Shown here: positions 1 through 11,454 of the stretch, one piece after another
How positions within the stretch are numbered: position 1 is the stretch's first letter
Layout of the letters: each line of letters starts with the position of its first letter
NCBI GenBank assembly: GCA_028015205.1
Contig: CM051517.1
Span: 55,117,455-55,181,454, forward strand
Length of the DNA stretch: 64,000 nt
DNA from: Mytilisepta virgata
Lineage: Eukaryota; Mollusca; Bivalvia; Mytilida; Mytilidae
Direction: 5' to 3'
Program-made: the position numbers and the translations under genes
The notes under the pieces: model-generated
Told to the model about the DNA's origin: nothing
Seen by the model: only the letters and a program-made list of their open reading frames with translations
Database searches by the model: none

Positions 1-620
1 TTTTGCATTTGTCATGTTTGTAGCCTTGTTCGATCTTGTTGAAACTAGAGACGTAGAAAAAGAGTAAATTGAAATCCTTTTTTTAAGATTTAAAACATGT
101 TTATTGCACTAAACTATTACATTCACTTTGTCAATCACAGCTATCTTTGACAAAGTACCCTATAATGTTAATATCCATATGGTAGGGTTCTATACTGGAT
201 AATATATACATTTTCAAATTGTTAGTTTTACATAAATTGTACAATAAATCATCTATTGCACATATATAAATATAAATATTTATAAGGCATAGTGAAACAG
301 GTTGGTTTGTTTAATTGAGAAACATCAGAACTTTCTGATTATATTAAAGGATTTGCCATGTTAACAATTAATTACAATAAGATTAATTTTGAAAACAACA
401 ATGGAATCCAACAGACTGGTAAAAGTTCGATGGGTAAGATTAATGTAGTTTAAACTTCCACGGGCTATCAGTGTTTGCGGTACACGTGTTCTATAGATCT
501 AGTTTATATTATGACAAATTAAGGATTATTATTTCAAAGTTGGTAAGTAGATTAACTTTAAATGTACCACTGAATATCAAAGATAAATGGATAATTATAT
601 TTAGTAGCTTGATTTTATAT
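1..620. other. AT-rich intergenic DNA, nothing recognised
   Basis: No long reading frame, RNA gene or clear repeat boundary is visible here. The sequence is AT-rich and borders the downstream end of a minus-strand LINE remnant. Confidence 0.5.
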
Positions 621-1795
621 TGCGTTTTGGAAATTTCTTAGCCAGATTGTTTTGACGGGGTTAAAATTTAAATATTGGTTAAGTTCTCTTTCAAAAATGC
701 TGTATACTGTTGTTGTCTTCCTTCTTTGTTCTGAGACATAGAATGATTTATATATTTAAAATCATATTATAGTGAATAGAATATTGAATTCCGAATAAGC
801 CGGTTCATTTAGTTTATATCCTAATGCAATATCCTTTACGGTTACTTTCTGTCAATGTATTTCTTTCAATTTTATTTGGAATATTTCCCAAAAATCGGCT
901 GCAAAAATACAGTCAATGAAAAAGTGTTGATAATTATCTACACAATTGCATAAATTGCAATTTGGTGAAGGACTAATTTTCCATTTGTTTAGTTTTTCAT
1001 TATTAGTTAAAATAACAGATATTAATTTCCATCTGAATACCTTTAATTTATTTGAATATAGTTTGGTGTGGATAAAATTTAGAGCTATTTTACAAACATA
1101 TTTATTTGAATTTACTAAGTTTATCCACATGTTTATTCCAGTATTTGGTTGTATGTTCTTCATTTTAAGAATATTGTAAATACTTTTGTAATCAGTTTCT
1201 TTAATTAATAGATTTTGATTATTTATTTTTATTTTATAATTATTAATATCTATGTTTACTTTTGTTTTCATTGAGTCTTCATTTTTGAGACATTGAAGCC
1301 ATCTTTTTGGTATTGCCTTCTTAACAATGTTAATCTCGGATATCCAATTTCTTTTTACATTTAATTTGTTTAAAACATGATCTCCCGAAATGTCCCCGTT
1401 TTCGTCAATAATATCATTAATGAAAACGATTCCGCTATTGATCCAATTTAGCATGAATAAAAGTTTATCAAATTATATATTTTTGTTTCCCCAAATGATT
1501 TCCTTTCTAATGTCCCTAAAGTTTTTCTTCGTTACATATGTATCTTTAAATTCTGCCCAGCAAAAATTAATTTCCCTATAAAATTCTGGTATTTCATTTA
1601 ACTTTTGAAACTTTTTTAGATCTTTAATATCCATATTTGTTTTAAATATCAAAAAATCTTTTCCAAATTTATTTAGGTAGAACTTCGGAATTATTGACCA
1701 ACTTTCATCAGCTGATTCTGTTAGTCTTAATACCCATTTGGCTTTTAGAGATTGGAAATAACTTTTTATGTCAATCATGTTTATACCCCCTTAAA
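621..1795 (-). pseudogene. L1/Tx1-type LINE remnant, C-terminal end of the reverse-transcriptase polyprotein
   Basis: Reading the minus strand, 1793 down to 852 is one frame broken by a single TAA at 1473..1475. It opens with a GG-x-MIDIKSYFQSLKAKW block, as in the post-RT region of L1-type LINEs. It then runs through WKISPSPNCNLC with a C-x2-C ... H ... C zinc knuckle (NCNLCNCVDNYQHFFIDC) and FW, the zf-RVT signature of that clade. Below 852 the same frame continues after a TGA with VKDIALGYKLNEPAY and SEQRRKTTTVYSIFEREL to about 660. The RT and endonuclease are absent, so this is a dead 5'-truncated copy. Family membership comes from motif recognition only. Confidence 0.75.
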
Positions 1796-2095
1796 TTGAA
1801 AATCCTACTGCAGTCTTCTCAATTGGTTTAAATATCTGTATCCGTGCATTACCTATTATTGCTTAAAAGAATGTCAGTGAGGAACGGTAAAAAAATAGAC
1901 GGTATGGAAAACTGGAGTCTTTTCACACTGAGGGCGATACATAGTATGTGACGTCTTAGTAACATATCACCTTTGCAATTAAAAAAGCATTTTTGGTATT
2001 GAAAAAGGGTAAATTTGTAACTGTACAAAATGTAATAATTATTTAAGGCGCTTTGCTAGCTCAAATAAGTACCAGAACATTTGAGTTTGAAAACT

Positions 2096-4040
2096 AGGTC
2101 TTTTTTAGTATCTGCAAAAGGTAAAATGTTTAGTCCCAACAAATTTACTGTCTTGGCCAAGTCGTCATACTTTGTTCTTTAAACCTAACAATTAATATTT
2201 ACATAAGTATTGGATATTTAGCCGAGGGCGTTAGCTTGACAGGGGTACATGTAAAACCGATTTATATCATGATACCTTAGAAGGTGTAAATGGTAGCTTA
2301 TTCAATGATAAAGTATGACAAATGCAAGATATCTGGTTACATTTTATGGCATCATGGTATATTTCTAGTATATAGAAATGATATGTCACGAGAGACCTGA
2401 TCACGTTCTGAATGTGTCTATGTTCAACAACGCCATATTCTGTCTGTGCCTGTCTCAATCAAAGATCATGTATTTTCAGCAGTTGATGATTGTATTCTTC
2501 TTTATATTTGTGTTTATTTGAGATTTTTTCATTTTGACACCAGACACCAGTGTCTTCTGGTAGATAGTACTTGTAATATGTTATAAACCTTTTCTAACAT
2601 TCAGTTAAAAGGAATGCTATCTCATATACTAGTATACATCATTTTTGCATTGAAATTTGTTGCCGAGTGGTAATTAAAACATTTGAAATTTAGACAATCT
2701 CAACTTCCTCTTTGGCATCTTCATGTATAAAAATTTGAAATCGTTGATAAACATGCTTTTCTTTTCGCCTTTATTAATTATATCAAACTTAATACCACTT
2801 ACAAAGGTCATAGAGTATAAACACATTTTTTGAGACAAATAAAAAATTATATTACTTTTTTCTCGTTTGTTTTGTTAAATACAAGCACATGTAACAAGTT
2901 CAATTACCGTGTGTTTGATGATATATATACATTTATTTAAATACCAAGGTCATAAAAAATAATTATCCCCGCGCTAGCGAAGCGGCGGGGATAATGTTTT
3001 GCTGTTCGCCGTATGTATGTACGTAATGTCCAGGATTATCTCAGGAACCATAAGAGATAGAAAACTGAAACTTTGATCATTGTTAGCATTGGTGATGTAG
3101 ATTGCGCCGAAGGTTTCGGAATTTCTGAAAGACTCTAAGACCTTCATTTTTTGGAAATGTACCTAGCAACCGTGCATATTAATAACCATTAATATCATTA
3201 GTGTTAAAGTTACCATTCAATTTCCAAAAAAGAAACTCCAAATTTCGTTCATTTCCTGAAAGACTCTAAGATCTGTTTTTTTTGGAAAAGTACCTAGCAA
3301 CCATACATATTTGTTTACAAAAAAAGCAACAGCTGTATAGGGAATGATTAAATTTCCAAAATTAAATGAAATATTTGGATTTCCAAAAAAATAATTCCAA
3401 TTTTGGTAAATTTCCTAAAAGACTTTAAGACTTTCATTTTTTGGAAATGTATCTAGCAACCATATAATAACCATTAATGTCACAAGAGTTAAGGTAAACA
3501 TTTATTTCCAAAATGAAATTCCAACTTTGGTAAATTTCCTGAGAGGCCCTAAGACCTTCATTTTATGGAAATGTATCTAGCAACCATGCATATTAATATC
3601 ATTAGAGTTAAAATTACTATTCAATTTCCAAAAATGGAATTCCAAATTTGGTTAATTTCCTGAAAGACTCTAAGATCTGATTTTTTTTAAAGTACCTAGC
3701 AACCATACATGTTTTTTTACAAAAAAGTAACAGCTGTATAGGGAATTTCCAAATTTCCAAAATTAAATGAAATATTTGGATTTAGAAAAAATAACTCCAA
3801 TTTTGGTAAATATCCTAAAGACTCTAAGATCTTCATTTTTTGCAGGGAGTCTGTCGTGTTTCTTTGTTTTTGTGCTATTGATTACGTTGATTCAGTGCGA
3901 ACAAATTTCCTTTAAAAAACGTAAAAATACGCTATTTGGTATGTTCCATCAATGTTAATTTTCCTTCAATGTTTGTTGTTACAAGTGTAAAAGTCCAAGA
4001 TCTATTTAGACAGGTGTGTATCTCGTGAATTGAGATGACT
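2096..4040 (+). mobile_element. RT-associated dispersed repeat, copy 1 (interrupted)
   Basis: This stretch matches 5560..7620 in the same order: a block with ACAGGGGTACATGTA and GATATCTGGTTACATTTTA, then the TGTCACGAGAG / TTCTGTCTGTGCCTGT block (2385 and 6725), then GACAATCTCAACTTC (2693 and 7285), then GTTGATTCAG followed by an A-rich tract (about 3887 and 7523). Between the last two blocks this copy carries a foreign tandem-repeat element at about 2962..3870 that the other copies lack. The coding end present in copy 2 (LDLFLEIDYDG...) is not recognisable here. Confidence 0.65.
2962..3870. mobile_element. hairpin-headed tandem-repeat element (pearl/Helitron-like architecture)
   Basis: It begins with an inverted repeat at about 2966..2999 (ATTATCCCCGC ... 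GCGGGGATAAT). After a short unique lead come about five imperfect units of 120-160 bp, each with a CTCTAAGA-CTTCATTTTTTGGAAA-GTA-CTAGCAACCAT core (3132, 3259, 3417, 3547, 3670, last partial near 3820). No ORF of note. Its edges can be placed because the flanks are continuous in the homologous repeat at 7285..7620. Assignment to pearl-type or Helitron-derived non-autonomous elements is inference from architecture. Confidence 0.6.
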
Positions 4041-4073
4041 TAAAATACCGGTACCGTTCATTGATGAAGACGG

Positions 4074-5350
4074 TTTGAAGATTGAAGATTTTATTTAAAG
4101 GCCCCGCATGAGGTATGATAGTACAAACAACAATAACGCAAATTATTGAAAGAAGGAACACAAAAAACATTCATACAATTAAAAACATACAGTACTGTAT
4201 ATTAGGAAGGCAATATTGTTTAGCTCATACAAAATATGTTGTTAAAATGAGTGAAGAAATATCATTTCAATTAAAGACTGACATCATTATTCGGAATAAT
4301 TTAGACAAGCCTATAAGTGTATATTTGTCATCATAGTTCATAAGTTTATTGACATTTAAAGCATTTTTGATACATGTATTAGCATTTGGCAAGAACTTTG
4401 CAGTTATATAGGTAGTGAAATTCTTCACCTATCTCTCTTAAATTACACAGATCACAAACTCGTCCAGATCTATTAATACTAAAGAATCTACCAGATTATA
4501 TTGGTATCCATGGCTACAGCATCTAAATTTACATAAACTAGAAATCAGAAGGGAGAATAATAAAATATTTCTCTAGCTTAAAATTAGATTTATACATTCT
4601 GTAATTGATACACTTAGAAGAATTATATATATATATATATATATACCAAGATTTTCCATTCATTTGTAAATGAATGAATATAAAACTGCTTAACTCTATT
4701 TGACAAACAAAAATTCATAGATACAAATTGGTCATTCAAACATAGAATATTACCACTAATAATCAAAATGTTTTTAACATAACTCAACCATTAAGATTAG
4801 TAAACATTACCTTTATCTAGCCTTATGAGCATTTCATATAATGTACGAGGAATGCTTCCTTTTTACCATAAACAATTCGTTCCCAGAATCATACCATTCT
4901 AGAATAAATACTAATATACAATGGGACCCTGCCCAATTCTCCGGAAAACATGCAATTTGATATACTCTTTTTTACCTTCATAATTTACTTACAATATTCT
5001 AAACCGAAAGTGATTCAACAATATCATTATTCTCATAACCCCATACTTTAGCACAATAAAGTAGTATAGGTGCAACCATAACATCAAATAACTGTAAGAA
5101 TATATCGACAGTTAAAGACAGTTTCCTGGCTTTTCTTAAAACGTAGAACATAGCTTTTCTATCCTGCTGTAGAAGTCTAGATTTACACTTATGAAAAATA
5201 CTCGTTTTAGAAAAATGATACTTTCTATTCCCCACTTGCAGATATTGGAGTTGTCTCCCATCTGCACGAGTTATCTTTCCTGAGATAAGATGTGTTTTCT
5301 TATTTCTTCCGAGAAAATTGAATTGGAGAATGCCTTTACCAGACATCGAA
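4074..5350 (-). pseudogene. 5'-truncated LINE, RT C-terminal region and 3' tail
   Basis: On the minus strand, 5346..4999 is open. It carries KAMFYVLRKARKLSLTVDIFLQLFDVMVAPILLYCAKVWGYEN in pieces, the post-RT thumb region also seen at 51.2 kb (LYGCEIWGFE). After several frame breaks, a zinc knuckle SGRVCDLCNLREIGEEFHYL..C is readable near 4400-4475. The 3' end is probably near 4074, where the minus strand reads AATAAAATCTTCAATCTTCA, a poly(A)-like signal plus a short tail repeat. The RT core and endonuclease are missing. Confidence 0.7.
4624..4645. repeat. (TA)n microsatellite
   Basis: An uninterrupted TA dinucleotide run of about 22 bp lies inside the minus-strand LINE remnant. Confidence 0.9.
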
Positions 5351-5476
5351 AATTACGGGAAAATATTACCAGAAACATATCATTTAAGGATATTGTAACG
5401 AAGAAAAACATATTTTGTAGAAAAATGTCAATTTGTCCATTGATATCTCTCGAAGACACCTTCTTCAAACAGCAGT

Positions 5477-5540
5477 AACAAAGTGTTTACATGTTGTCTT
5501 CCCTTCGTAGTAAATTTTTGTTTGTAAATCTATCTACAGG
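5477..5540 (+). repeat. left member of a ~60-bp direct repeat pair
   Basis: The segment with CGTAGTAAATTTTTGT and GTAAATCTATCTACAGG is repeated at 8438..8502 in the same orientation with a few differences. The two copies bracket RT-repeat copy 2. They could be short terminal direct repeats of that element or part of a tandem arrangement. Confidence 0.6.
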
Positions 5541-5804
5541 ATTGGGAATACTTTTTATTTTGTAGTATCTGCAAAAGGTAACATTTAAGGTCCCAACGAA
5601 TTTCCTTTATAGGTCAAATCTTCTCCCATATTAACAATTACATAAGTATATATTGGATATACCGCCGAGGACAGGGGTACATGTATATCCGATTTATATC
5701 ATGATAACTTGCAAGGTGGAAATGGTAGTTTAAAAACAAATTAGCAGCTGATGCAATGATACAGCCTGATAAATGCACGATATCTGGTTACATTTTACGG
5801 CATC

Positions 5805-6725
5805 GTGATTTATTTCTCATATATTCGATATCATAAACTTGTCAAAACTTTTACTAAATTTTATCATCGGTACAAATACATCATTTGTAAATATAAATCA
5901 ACATGCAGACATCTTATGTGTTCGGGTATTTCACATCCCATGCATTTTTATAGTAATATTCTATACAAAGCACAAAAATGTCGTCATTCACCTGAAAAGC
6001 TAACCAAACCTTTCAACATATAGTTACGATACTGTTGTCAAGTCATTAAAGATGACACTTTTTGGAATTAATATTGATTCAATAATAGGGTATTTGCAAC
6101 GGAAATAAACACATTAACTCTAAAATCATGATACGGGTTATGTTCTTCTCGTATAATTTATGATGGCATGAAACTAAATTTTGGCTGATTTTCTATATGA
6201 TAAAGACATAATCTTTCGATCAGTTTAATTGAGGTCTGGAGCTGTCATGTTCAGTAACTGCTAGTAGTCCTTTGTTAATTTATATTTCTCATTGTCATTT
6301 TCCTTAGTTTCTTCCATTACCTTTTCTAACATCGGACTCGGACGTCTTTTGAACTTAGTTTTACCGTGTGTATCGCTGTGTGTTTGTTTATTCCACATTG
6401 GCTAGAGGTATTGGGACAGGGTTGAGATCTGACAATTAAAGCATGTTTAACCCCGCTGCATTTTTGCGCCTGTCCCATGTCAGGAAACTCTAGCCTTTGT
6501 TTGTTTTGTGTGTTTTTTAATTTTGGTTCATTTGTATGTTTCGGATGTTAGTGTGGCGTCCATTTCGCTGAACTAGTATGCATTATTATTTAGGATAGAG
6601 GTGAAGCCCGTCCTCGGGTTCGGGATCTTCTCGCTTCGTTGAACGCTCATTGGTAGGCGTGTTTTCTGCTCTTTGGTGTTGTCGTTGTCTCTTTGAAACA
6701 TTACTCGTTTCCATTCTCTATTCTG
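5805..6725 (+). pseudogene. 5'-truncated retroelement 3' end (RT C-terminal tail plus 3' UTR)
   Basis: Residues KLVKTFTKFYHRYKYIICKY and STCRHLMCSGISHP (5838..5945) match the C-terminal tail of a mussel reverse-transcriptase family as I remember it. The remainder is its long 3' UTR. The final 370 bp (6357..6725; TTTACCGTGTGTATCGCTGT, AACCCCGCTGCATTTTTGCG, GCTGAACTAGTATGCATT, TTTCCATTCTCTATTCTG) recurs at 9868..10188. The insertion separates blocks that are adjacent at 2360..2395, which shows it landed inside RT-repeat copy 2. Confidence 0.65.
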
Positions 6726-7633
6726 TCACGAGAGAAATTATCACGTTCTGAATATTTCTACACTGCCACATTCTGTCTGTGCCTGTTTCAATCAAGAATC
6801 CTGTATTTTCAGTTGTCACGGTTGCTTGTATTATTCTTTATATATGTTTTTCTGTGTTTATTCGAAATTTGTTTATTTTGATGTAAGTGTCTTCTAATTA
6901 ATACATATACTTGTCTTATGGTGTGTTATCAAAATTTTCTAACATTCAGTCCTTACTGTCGCACGCTATATATCCGTACATTTTCTGCATTGTTTGTTGC
7001 CGGACTGTAATATATGCAATTAAAAAGGGGGTAGGGTTGGATCTTTAGGAAACTGGTTTAACCCCGCACGCCCTGTCCCATGCCTGGAAAGTGTGGTCAT
7101 GAATGTCTTTGTCTTGGTTCACTTTTTAGTTATTTTATTGATATTCTGACATGATATCAGGGCTTGCGAAATGGTGTGGTTTTCTACCGTTGAGGACCAT
7201 GTTGTAATCTCTAGATGTTTTGTTCAGTTATATATTGTGTTTATGTGCTTTCTCCATATCCGTTTTTGCTCACGGTCATAATTAGACAATCTCAACTTCT
7301 TCTTTGGTGTGTTTGTCTTGTCAGTTTTATTAATTACACAAAACTTACTACCACTAACTATGGTTATAGAGTACAAACAAATTAGAAAAAATAACAAATT
7401 ATCTAACTTTTTTTCTCGTTTGTTATATAAGTACAAGTTCAAAAACCGTACGTTTGTTTGATATTATATCTACGTTTTATTAAATGCCAAGGTCTTAACA
7501 CAATATTTTATTCTATTGTTAAGTTGATTCAGAGCAAACAAAGATTCATTAAAAAAACGTAGCAAATATAACATTTGATACATGTAATTTCTATTAATGT
7601 TATTTTCCGCCAAAGTTTGACTTTCTACATCTT

Positions 7634-8035
7634 ATATACCCCAGTGAGCTTGAAATTAAGGATACTACAGATAAACCACAGTCCGCTTCATATTTGGATT
7701 TGTTTCTTGAAATAGACTATGATGGAAATTTGAAGACAATACTTTACGACAAACGTAATGACTTCAACTTTCCTATTGTTAATTTTCCATTCTTGAGTAG
7801 CAATATACCGGCATATGGCCTCTACGTTTGTCAGCTTATCCATATTTTCAAGGGCACTCGTGAGTTACCCTGACTTTCGACAAAGAGGATTACTGCTGTC
7901 ACGAAAGCTTCTTAACCAGGGTTTTGTCAGGGATAAGTTGATGTCATCATTTTACGGTCGTTATCACGAATTGATTGACCATTACAGTGTTCCAATATCT
8001 AGGATGATGTTGGACCTGTTCCCACTGTCGTAACA
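7634..8035 (+). pseudogene. reverse transcriptase C-terminal fragment
   Basis: The frame from 7634 reads PSELEIKDTTDKPQSASYLD, LFLEIDYDGNLKTILYDKRN, DFNFPIVNFPFLSSNIPA up to a TGA near 7870. After a frame change, 7872..8033 reads PDFRQRGLLLSRKLLNQGFV and SSFYGRYHELIDHYSVPISRM. This ELEIKDTT / YDKRDDFNFPIVNFPF block is the thumb and tail of an RT family very common in bivalves. No catalytic YxDD region remains. The same block is found inverted at 40.4-40.9 kb and a third time at 41.5 kb. Confidence 0.7.
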
Positions 8036-8437
8036 TTTCAAGTGCCTCCATCGATTTGTGACTTCCACCGGATTGACTTTGTTGAACTTCACGACGGATG
8101 CCGTTTACGGAGCAGGAACTGCTTACCCTTCCGGAGCACCTGGGTTCACTCCAGGTTTTTATAGGAGTTCGTGTTGTTCATTGTTTTTTAGTTTTCTGTT
8201 TATTTCTTATGCCTGTGGATGTTCATTTGTCTTCCCGGGTTTGGCCAATGGGTTACGTTTTTTTATTGCTTCTTTGGTATATTTGTCATTTTTATTATAT
8301 GTGTAAAAATCCAAGATTGTTAAGGCAGGGGTGTTTGCAGGGAATTTGGATGAATAGGAGTTATCAGGTTACCTCTTGTACCCCCCGACCAGCCAGTCAT
8401 AGCAAAAGATGAGATTTACATTGATACTTTATATCAC

Positions 8438-8502
8438 AACGAAGTAGTTACATTTTGTTTTCCCCTTTGTAGTAAATTTTTGTGTGTGTAAATCTGCAGG
8501 AG
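8438..8502 (+). repeat. right member of a ~60-bp direct repeat pair
   Basis: Partner of 5477..5540, sharing GTAGTAAATTTTTGTGTG and TAAATCTGCAGG. It lies just beyond the 3' end of RT-repeat copy 2. Confidence 0.6.
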
Positions 8503-8558
8503 GCATATGTCAGAAATGCAAGCATTTTGTTTCAATATATGATACAAGTTCAGCTTAA

Positions 8559-8771
8559 AGGAACAATTCGTTTGATTTTAGGGGGATTAGATTAAATGTT
8601 TAATTCTGCCGAAATTTTGGTCCTGTATTTTTTTAAATGAATTTTTTATTCTTATTTAAACTAAAACTTCCCTGATTGACACAGGTCCTGCATGTTTTTC
8701 ACACCTACAATGATCCTGGCTTTTCATTTCATTTCACCCTAGCCCATCATAAAAATCAAATGGTTGTTCCC
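8559..8771. mobile_element. short Harbinger-like MITE
   Basis: The ends form an inverted repeat: AGGAACAATTCGTTTGATTT on the left and, reading inward from the right, GGGAACAACCATTTGATTTT. Both are flanked by TAA (8556..8558 and 8772..8774), a 3-bp duplication as left by PIF/Harbinger elements. The ends match those of the 1.2-kb element at 24828..26060. No coding capacity in 213 bp. Confidence 0.55.
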
Positions 8772-8774
8772 TAA

Positions 8775-9135
8775 ATATATTTATTTGTTATATTTCATTT
8801 ATTTGTTTTTATTTATTAATTTATTATTTATTTATTTTCTTTTTTCTTTTTATCGACTGCTTCATTTAGCCCCTTTTCAAATGATCACAATTTTTAAGTT
8901 TTCTGCTTTTTATAGATTTGGTATCTGACATACCAATTTCAGGTATATCACACAAGGTGCTTAATTGGCTAAGCCGAGTATATGAATTTAAAAATTTATT
9001 TTTTGGACAACTTTATCGCACTTGTCTGAGAAGTCCCAGATATGTCAAATGCGACAAAATATAATATTTTTATTCCTACCGAAGTTTTTTGTGTCTTTTA
9101 AGTCCTACCTGTCAGTCTTTTATATATGCATATAA
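8775..9135. other. T-rich intergenic DNA
   Basis: Low-complexity ATTTATTTATTT-like sequence followed by AT-rich DNA. No gene or clear repeat seen. Confidence 0.4.
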
Positions 9136-9139
9136 TTTT

Positions 9140-11020
9140 TGTTACTCCGTTAAACCGTGGGATTTTTCTTGCCCCATGTATTGCAAAAGTTTTTGAAAAA
9201 CTTGTCGAAATCGAACTGTCCAGAATAAACACCAATTTCCCAAATCATCAGCAAGTGTGTACAAAAGACAACTAAGTAGTTTAAATGCTTCATTCAATCT
9301 ACAAGAAGTGAAAAATCATCACATTGAAAAGATGGGTACCGAACATATAACTTTACTGGATATCTGTAAAACATTCGATACAGTTCCACATGATGGCTTG
9401 CGTATCAAACTTTACGAATATGGCGCTGACGTAAAGTTGTGGCTTTGATTGACAATATGTACTCTAATCTTCAAGCTCTGTTCTTTGTGGTTGAAAACAA
9501 TCCAGTTGGTTTAAACTTTTTCGTGGCAGTGTATTGTCAGCCAAATTGTACTTAGTATCTGATATACATCAACGACCTAATAAACAAATTTGGGTGGTGT
9601 AGAAAAGGTGCTTTATTCAAGGCCTTAACGCAAGCTCACCTGTTATGGCAGATGACATTACCTTGATTGTAACTAATCTCTCATCTGTTCTGTCTATGGT
9701 GCATATCCGTGAATTGTACAGTGAAAAGTGGGGCTTCAGGTTTTCTGCAGGAAAAAGTAAACTCATACAATTTCATAAACCGTCATCGGGAAACCCTGTT
9801 AAACTTTACAATGAACCAGTTTCGCCATCTTTATTTGAAAAACATGTCGGCTTGATACTACAGTTTTACTGTGTGTATCGCTTTGTGTTTGTTTATTCCA
9901 CATTGTATAGGGGAGTGTTGAGATCTCACAAAACATATTTAACCCCGCCGCATTTTTGTGCCTGTCCCAAGTCAGGAACCTCTAGCCTTTGTTAGTCTTG
10001 TGTGTTTTTTAATTTTAGTTCATTTTTATGTTTCGGAGTTTAGTGTGCCGTCCATTTTGCTGAACTAGTCCATCTGAAGATTTTCTCGCTGCGTTGAAGA
10101 CCCATTGATAACCTTGAGCTGTTTTCTGCTCTTTGGTCGGGTTGTTGTGTCTTTGACACATTCCCCGTTTCCATTCTCTATTCTACATACATCAAAGAGT
10201 ACATATGATCGGACATTACGAGTTTGTTGACAGCTTCGAACAACGGCATCTGTTTATCCCGCTGTATTAAATCCAGTTGTCTGTGCAAAAATTGTGAAAC
10301 AAGTGTGTTATCCAAAGTCACTATACGGCTGTGAACTGTGGGAAAATTGACTCGGACTGAATGCCTAATGTTGGAACGCGCTCACCATCACATTTATAAT
10401 TTAAGCATTCAAGCACTTACAAGAAATGACACGTGTCTCACCTCAATTGGATGGAATAGTCAGACAAAAAGCTCAAACAAATTTTATGTGCAGAATGAGT
10501 GAAGACAATGACTTTATGGCGTTCATGCTGATTCATCCTATCATTCATCCTCATCCTGCTTGGATACTGGTTCGTAAATTTCCAAATCTTCGAAGACACA
10601 CACACTTTTTGATATAGATTTGTTGTCTCCTGCGGATTGAAACTAAGAATACTGTAATACTTTGTGATAGGTCCGGGAAAACGTTTCATGATCCTACTGT
10701 GTATGCTGTGTGTTTCTGTGGCTATTTGAGTGATTTTTGGTGTGAAATCATTAACATTTAACCTATATTAATTAGCGCACATCTTGATTGTTTCACCGAC
10801 AATGAACTGATATACTGCCTTTTCTCCCGTGATACCGATTTTCAATTAGCACATGACCAAAAAGAAACTTTCCAGATAATTTGCGTACGATTTGTCCACA
10901 AATTCTCTGCAGTCTGTATGAACGCTTTCAATTTAATTTCACATAATCTGAATCTTACTTCTGACTTTCTTGCCATAACTTTACATTTAGCTATTGTATG
11001 TAACATAATTGTGTAAAATA
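9140..11020 (+). pseudogene. decayed LINE reverse transcriptase, interrupted
   Basis: A mosaic of frames reads as one LINE polyprotein. FLAPCIAKVFEKLVEIELSR (9165..) corresponds to RT block 1-2, LLDICKTFDTVPHDGLRIKL to the catalytic D region, and VMADDITLIVTNLSSV (9645..) to the YADD box. GFRFSAGKSKLIQFHKPSSG follows. Beyond a foreign 320-bp insertion come KQVCYPKSLYGCELWENLTR, FMCRMSEDNDFMAFMLIHPI, LCDRSGKTFHDPTVYAVC (a zinc-knuckle region), and an end near 11015 (ITLHLAIVCNIIV, stop). Numerous frameshifts make it inactive. It is a different family from the LINE at 46-52 kb. Confidence 0.75.
9868..10188 (+). mobile_element. truncated 3'-UTR fragment of a retroelement, inserted in the LINE
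   Basis: Homologous to 6357..6725 from its TTTACTGTGTGTATCGCTTT start to its TTTCCATTCTCTATTCTA end, with deletions near 10068. It splits the LINE coding sequence between FEKHVGLI and the TYDRT segment. Because only the 3' end of the source element is present, it is most simply a 5'-truncated retrotransposition product. Confidence 0.7.
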
Positions 11021-11099
11021 GGTTACTTGTTTATACTTTCCTGAAGGAGGCAATAAAGAATAAAGATTTAATCCAAATTTAACCGATATATGTATTCTT

Positions 11100-11440
11100 C
11101 TTGAAAGGTCCTTAACAAGTGTTGTTGCTTTGGTGCTGATCGGAAATCTAAGATGGCCACCATCCGGAAAGAGGAAAATACCGACAATCGTGTCCAGGAT
11201 GAACGAGATTACATCCGCCACCTTTCCTGATATGGTTCGCCACATATTCAACCTACAAAATACGACCTTCAAGATCAACGTGTCGTTTGAATTTGTACTG
11301 AGGAACGTAGAGACCGGAGATCTAGGATACTTCCATTGCAGGACGGGGACGAATGTTCTCGGTCTCGTTGATGTTACGATTGACATCAAAGATGGCTGCG
11401 CCCATGTAACGCGGACCTGAAAGAGAGCACACTTATGAAA
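11100..11440 (+). other. small open frame, function not recognised
   Basis: 11130..11420 is open for 96 codons, containing INVSFEFVLRNVETGDLGYF. This faintly resembles the N-terminal part of uncharacterised, repeat-associated invertebrate proteins (S-F-x-F-x-LRN-x-ETGE-x-x-YF pattern). The minus strand is also open for 132 codons over the same DNA, so an open frame here is weak evidence. No splice context or neighbouring exons support a host gene. Confidence 0.2.
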
Positions 11441-11454
11441 CAGAAATTTTAGAG

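Larger units (their letters stand above)
5560..8310 (+). mobile_element. RT-bearing dispersed repeat, copy 2 (most complete)
   Basis: The element shares long blocks with 2096..4040 and, inverted, with 40200..41490. It ends with a readable reverse-transcriptase C-terminus (7634..8035) and a 3' untranslated tail containing CCTTCCGGAGCACCTGGGTT and the T-rich GTATATTTGTCA end near 8290. Both are familiar from abundant mussel retroelements. A separate retroelement end (about 5805..6725) is inserted in it. The RT lineage (Penelope-like or other) is not resolved. The copy is inactive: frameshifts and stops are frequent. Confidence 0.65.

Noticed and set aside
2962..3870. CRISPR-like array because of spaced repeats
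   Set aside because: Units are 120-160 bp, diverged, without short constant repeats or unique spacers, in a eukaryotic genome.
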